Below, in pieces: positions 59,755 to 64,000 of a stretch of 64,000 bases of DNA. Positions within the stretch are counted from its first letter, which is position 1. The number at the start of each line of letters is the position of its first letter. The position numbers were made by a program, and so were the translations under genes. The notes under the pieces are model-generated. The model saw nothing but the letters and a program-made list of their open reading frames with translations, was not told where the DNA came from and ran no database searches. Origin of the DNA: Prosapia bicincta. Taxonomy: Eukaryota; Arthropoda; Insecta; Hemiptera; Cercopidae. Location of the stretch: NCBI GenBank assembly GCA_036971475.1, contig JBAIZL010000006.1, forward strand, positions 3,121,001-3,185,000. The letters run 5' to 3'.

Positions 59755-59830
59755 TAAAATTACAATATTTTCCTCTATTGGCACGTTTCGGAATAACTCC
59801 ATTTTTCGAAACTTAAATTGTACTCAATTG
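59755..59830 (-). repeat. family D end
   Basis: On the minus strand AAAAAUGGAGUUAUUCC, GAAA, ACGUGCC; GGA/UCC forms a short stem II. It is related to 41816-41869. Confidence 0.45.
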
Positions 59831-60588
59831 TACTAATTTACGAAGGTAAACAATAAACTAAGAGTCAAATAGCAATTTACTAATTTCTGAAATAATGATA
59901 ATTTTTAAAGCGTTTATCTTTGTGAAAGAAATGAGCCTAAAATAATAGGACATTTGCAGAAAACCAAGTTTTAGAGTACATCTTGTTATAGGTGGATAGG
60001 CCTTCCGGTCTGTTAAAAGCTTAGTTCCTTCTGTCACCTCTCGACATCTCGAATATGAACCAAGGCCAAAAAAGTTTTTTTGTTAGTCACTGATCTATAA
60101 TATGTTACCTAAGGTACATGTACTTAGTGACAGCACTTTGTGTGTGTGTTAGCGGTAGATTCAGAGTGAAAGAACAGCTTAGGTGACCCGGTGCCTTACG
60201 AAACCTTCTCTTGAAGTTTGTATAAAGCGTAGTTTGTCATGGAAGGGATATTTGCAAGTTTGCCTACTATACAATTCATCCATTGAGGTTACAGTTGGAG
60301 CAGATTGTACTGGCCTAGCAACCTTTTTATAAGTAAAGAATCAAATTTTCATTTGAACAAAATTCGTAATGAAATGAACAAAAAAAATATATATATTTCG
60401 ATTTTATAAATATTAAAATAATAGATGAATTAATTATTAAAAGTACTAGTTCCTTTATATATCCTCACAGGCTGGATTAAGTTACAATATATTACATAGC
60501 AATGTTGCGTTGAGAACAAAATATTTTGTCGAACATTTACAACCTCCATTGAAGTCACTTTTGTTTTTACTAATGATAAAATGAAAAA

Positions 60589-60714
<126 letters not shown>

Positions 60715-60844
60715 TAAATGTTAAATAAATAATATCAATCCATTAATTAAATAAGAATCATACTGAATTATATAATTATTTTTTATTTCTTTTACTTAAT
60801 TGGCTTCTATTACTTTTATAACCCTATTTTTATGACGTCATTAC

Positions 60845-60946
60845 CTGAGATAATCCTGGAAACAATTGTCTAAGAAAGCCGATCGTCCTCTTGTCTCTTA
60901 CCAATTCCTTTCCTTCATTACTGGGTTTGACTGCGAATGCATTTTC
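60845..60946 (-). CDS. unknown insect protein, most 5' exon in the window
   Basis: On the minus strand, after tttaaatttcag|, 102 nt (phase 0 to 0) encode ENAFAVKPSNEGKELV, RDKR, TIGFLRQLFPGLSQ and end at CAG|GTAATG. RDKR followed by a hydrophobic segment suggests removal of a propeptide by a furin-type protease. The same motif occurs in exon 34023-34177. The start codon and any signal peptide must lie further right, outside the window or in an exon not found. The plus-strand frame at 60866 is a shadow. Confidence 0.75.
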
Positions 60947-61234
60947 CTGAAATTTAAAGATGAGTTAACTTTCGTCACATTAAGACCACTACACAACAGA
61001 TGCCAAACTATATTAACATTAAAATTATTAGTACGTTTCCTAAAAATATTAAATTGAATAAAGTTATACTATTTTAAGTAACCGATTTGTGTAACCGATT
61101 GTCAAAAACCTGAATCCGTTGAATATCGTATACAAAATTTAAATGTTACAGATTGCGTGTACTAAAACGATATTAAAAAAAAAATTACCCATTTTAAAAT
61201 GAAAGCTTTATTGTGTAAATAAATCATACATTTT

Positions 61235-61400
61235 TTACATTTTTCTTAATATTAAAAATATTTGTTTTTATATCTGCGTTTCGGATTAACCCAATCTTAA
61301 AACTTTAAGCAATACTCAACTTTGGAGTACTATTTAGAGTACAACAGAGTAAAATATTTTAATGTTAGAAAACTCAGAAAAAAGTACTTAAATGTTTACA
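61235..61400. repeat. family D relic
   Basis: It contains, on the minus strand, AAGAUUGGGUUAAUCC, GAAA, ACGCAG, and a mirrored AAAATATTTTAATGTTAG-like right flank. Confidence 0.45.
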
Positions 61401-61695
61401 AATATTCCTAACAGAAGGGAAGTTGAGTGTATTAAAATTTTCAGTAAATAAAACAATTTACCTTTTATCAAACATTTCCTGGTTTTCAGTATGTACTCGT
61501 ATTTAGAATTAAACGCTTTGCAAGTTATTTCTTTGACTTTAAATGACGAACGATGACCAGTAACAAGACCCATCGAATTTAAAATTTCAACTTATGCATT
61601 ACATTATAAAAATAATAAGTGATTTAGACCACATTAACGTAATCTATAATTTACCATTTATAGACTCTTAATCCGAAAATAAAACAGTTACACAA

Positions 61696-61741
61696 TATTT
61701 ATGTACATTTCGTTAACACAGTTAGCGTGATTAGCAGGTTC
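61696..61741 (-). ncRNA. hammerhead-like motif, family A, decayed single copy
   Basis: On the minus strand: CUGCUAA, UCAC, GCUAAC UGU GUUAAC with one mismatch, GAAA, AUGUACAU, A. The box has two changes and stem I is not recognisable. Confidence 0.4.
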
Positions 61742-61749
61742 ACTGGAAG

Positions 61750-63472
61750 CCAATATCTATTTTTAAACCCAAGTGTCTTTAGCCCTAGCAGTAAAATTAT
61801 AGGTTATATAAACATAACAATGTCAAAAAATGTTTGTTAAAGACTATTAGTAGATTTAGTAGTATTGAATTCGATTGAATTAACTTTCCAAAGAGAAAAC
61901 GATTTCCTAAAATTGTTTATAAAAGCTTTAGGTATTGATACAAATTTAAAGTAGTTAGAGTAAATGACTTTAACAAGTTTTTCAGCTTGTAATGTTAGAC
62001 CAAAGTGAATCTTATGATTAAACTATAACTAAATACAGTAAGATATTAATTCAACGTGTTATTGAAAGACGATAGTTGTTAATATTTTTTAACATTCACC
62101 ATTCTCCGAAACAGGGAGTTATCTTGGTTTATTGCGCAAAGAGAATATTATAAAAGACTTTTGAAACAATACGGCTTCTATATTGGGAATGTTTTTTTAA
62201 AATATTTTCCCTAAAACCAATGTTTTGAGGAGGAATTTAAATTGCATACAAAAATAGTTTCTTTATAGTACATTAGTTTAAAATATTTTGTGAAACTAGT
62301 TTAAACAATAGATTTAAAGAATTATAATTAATCGATTTCGGACTATTACTCTAAATAATTATTTTTTTATAATTTACGTCATAACCAAGTATAGATATTA
62401 ATTAATTAATATTAGATAATATCAAACTAGTTACTTTAAAAATTGACCACCTTTTCAATGTTTTTGATTCATTGAAAATTAATGTCCCGAACACATTAAC
62501 GTACTAAGTTTTATCTAAAGAAAGTAAAAACAAACACATTTTATTTTCAGGAATTATTTAATAAGGACAGGAATTTTCCAAAATGATTGAACCACCCCTA
62601 CAAGAGAGTACGTATTCTCAAGGAGAATATATTTTCGTATTTTTAAAATGAATGTACCTTAAAATTTTATTTATTATTATTAAAGTTAATCTACAGTTGA
62701 GAAAAATAAATACCAACTCAATAATTCTTAAGCTGTTTAAAGCATTAAGGACATTGACCTACTTTTGTTGTCATCCTCAATTAAAATAATGGGCTATGAA
62801 ACCATAAACAACAGTAAATGTAATTATAATAAAATGATAGCTATATAAAAATTAGATTAAAAAGTTACTTATGCAAAAGGTAAACAATAAAAGCATTGGC
62901 TTTCATTAGCCTAGTTCGCCATTGCCATTGTATTCATTTACTATAATAGACGACGAAATAGAAACCACATTGAATGGAATTATAATCACACAACAACCAT
63001 ATTACAAAGTTAATTATGCAAAGTGTACTCGCTATGTTATTGCAGCGTGAAGTTGTTATGATGCATTTAATAATGTACTTAAGGGTGTAGTTAGATTAGA
63101 CCCTAACTTGATATTTAGTTACTAATTTATTATATTTCTTGTAATTAATTGTGGTTTTGAAATGATTGATAAATATATTGATTACATATGCTCGAGTGCT
63201 CAATCAAGTTTAGATGATCTTGGAACTAATTTAACTGAGTTTATGATGTACCACTACATTCCTAGGCTTCACGATTCTAGAAAGTTATATATTTAGGATG
63301 AATATACTTGAGGACTGAAAATGTACATAATAATCACTTTGAAAATTCGATTCCCACAGGGAGCAGAGAGTAGGGAAACGAGCGGGAGTTTCCACAGTGA
63401 CACGGTACACAGTAGTATATGACCAGCTGGCATGTTTATCAGTTACACAGATGTATCACACTACACGCTTAG

Positions 63473-63475
<3 letters not shown>
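61750..63475. other. non-coding sequence, no exon supported
   Basis: AT-rich. A patch at 63340-63475 contains ATTCGATTCCC (box B-like) and, on the minus strand, a short Met-initiated hydrophobic frame. Neither is enough to call a gene. Confidence 0.35.

Positions 63476-63477
<2 letters not shown>

Positions 63478-63521
<44 letters not shown>
63478..63521 (+). repeat. poly(A) run of about 43 A
   Basis: An uninterrupted A tract after about 120 bases of GC-richer sequence with a box B-like ATTCGATTCCC. It could be the tail of a retroposed short element, but no head was identified. Confidence 0.7.
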
Positions 63522-63524
<3 letters not shown>

Positions 63525-63713
63525 AAATTAAGCTAATAACTAAAATTTGAATTCATTTTCTGTATAAAATAGTTCAGCTAATATTTTAGTAGCGATAAAA
63601 AGTGTTCCGGAAGCAAAGAGTTTGTTGATGACCTGAAGTCAATATAGACCTTTCATCGGGGGCTTGCGCATAAGTGACTCAATACGCATACATCCCAGTG
63701 ATGTTTCACATAG

Positions 63714-63715
<2 letters not shown>

Positions 63716-63774
<59 letters not shown>
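63716..63774. repeat. (TA)n array
   Basis: Pure TA repeat. Confidence 0.95.
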
Positions 63775-63779
<5 letters not shown>

Positions 63780-64000
63780 CTAAATATAGTTTTTAGCCAT
63801 GCGGGATGTAACCAGAGACCTTTAGGCAACTAGACAAGTGATTGTCTTTCTTACACCGACAAACAAATATAAAACATTACCTTAAATTTACAAGCTTTAG
63901 TCGTTCTTGCTTTGAGATTTATAGTTTTAAATTTAATAAACGTATGAATTACAGAGTGGGGAACTGAGGGGAAGTTTTTATATTGACAAAGTCCTAGCCT

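Noticed and set aside
61388..61573. Possible first exon (MGLVTGH...) of the minus-strand gene
   Set aside because: The donor would leave phase 1, but the next exon enters in phase 0; there is no signal peptide.

Overview
This is strongly AT-rich nuclear DNA from an animal, almost certainly an insect. It has GT-AG introns, mariner and pogo-type DNA transposons, R1/RTE-like non-LTR retrotransposon tails, Penelope-like element (PLE) relics, long (TA)n arrays and one TTAGG-like telomeric snippet. A hemipteroid insect would fit, but the sequence does not prove it. Almost all open frames of 60-120 codons here are chance, low-complexity or transposon frames. The real genes are split into short exons that have to be read from splice sites and reading phase.

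Two host genes converge tail to tail. On the plus strand, 4.9-11.0 kb, are the last three coding exons of VAMP7, a longin-type R-SNARE: the SNARE motif, the membrane anchor and the C-terminal tail, with a poly(A) signal. Its longin-domain exons must lie left of the window. On the minus strand, from 60.9 kb down to 14.8 kb, is a long multi-exon gene whose product I do not recognise. It reads as an acidic, Gly/Ser-rich, probably secreted or processed protein with dibasic KR sites. Seven exons join in phase (60845-60946, 42342-42617, 36056-36173, 34023-34177, 27784-27891, 17071-17250, 14793-14858 with the stop). Three more candidates (51005-51108, 34812-34869, 31599-31688) also fit by phase. The 5' end lies right of the window.

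Everything else is intronic or intergenic and is dominated by repeats. Left part (0-5 kb): a decayed mariner, a 343-bp MITE, a PLE GIY-YIG endonuclease relic and a LINE tail. VAMP7 introns: seven tandem copies of a 162-bp unit and a promoter-plus-hammerhead module. 11-24 kb: a pogo-like MITE, a deleted mariner and several long palindromes. 26-28 kb and 57-59 kb: paired inverted elements beside or between (TA)n arrays. 44-47 kb and 54-55 kb: LINE RNase H relics, a second PLE relic and a nested palindrome.

The most notable system is a dispersed set of hammerhead-ribozyme-like motifs, more than twenty copies in several families, carried by PLE-type or retrozyme-like repeats. They share one layout: a 4-5 bp stem I, a CUGANGA-type box, a stem II hairpin, GAAA, a self-complementary 'stem III', then H and the second stem I strand. 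Stem I covaries between families (ACCU/AGGU, CCCU/AGGG, ACUU/AAGU, AUUC/GGAU, GUGAU/AUCAC, UGAG/CUCA, AGACA/UGUCU). Several families replace the core C3-G8 pair by U3-A8. Most copies sit as head-to-head inverted pairs, often in or next to TA arrays. Catalysis is not shown by sequence alone.
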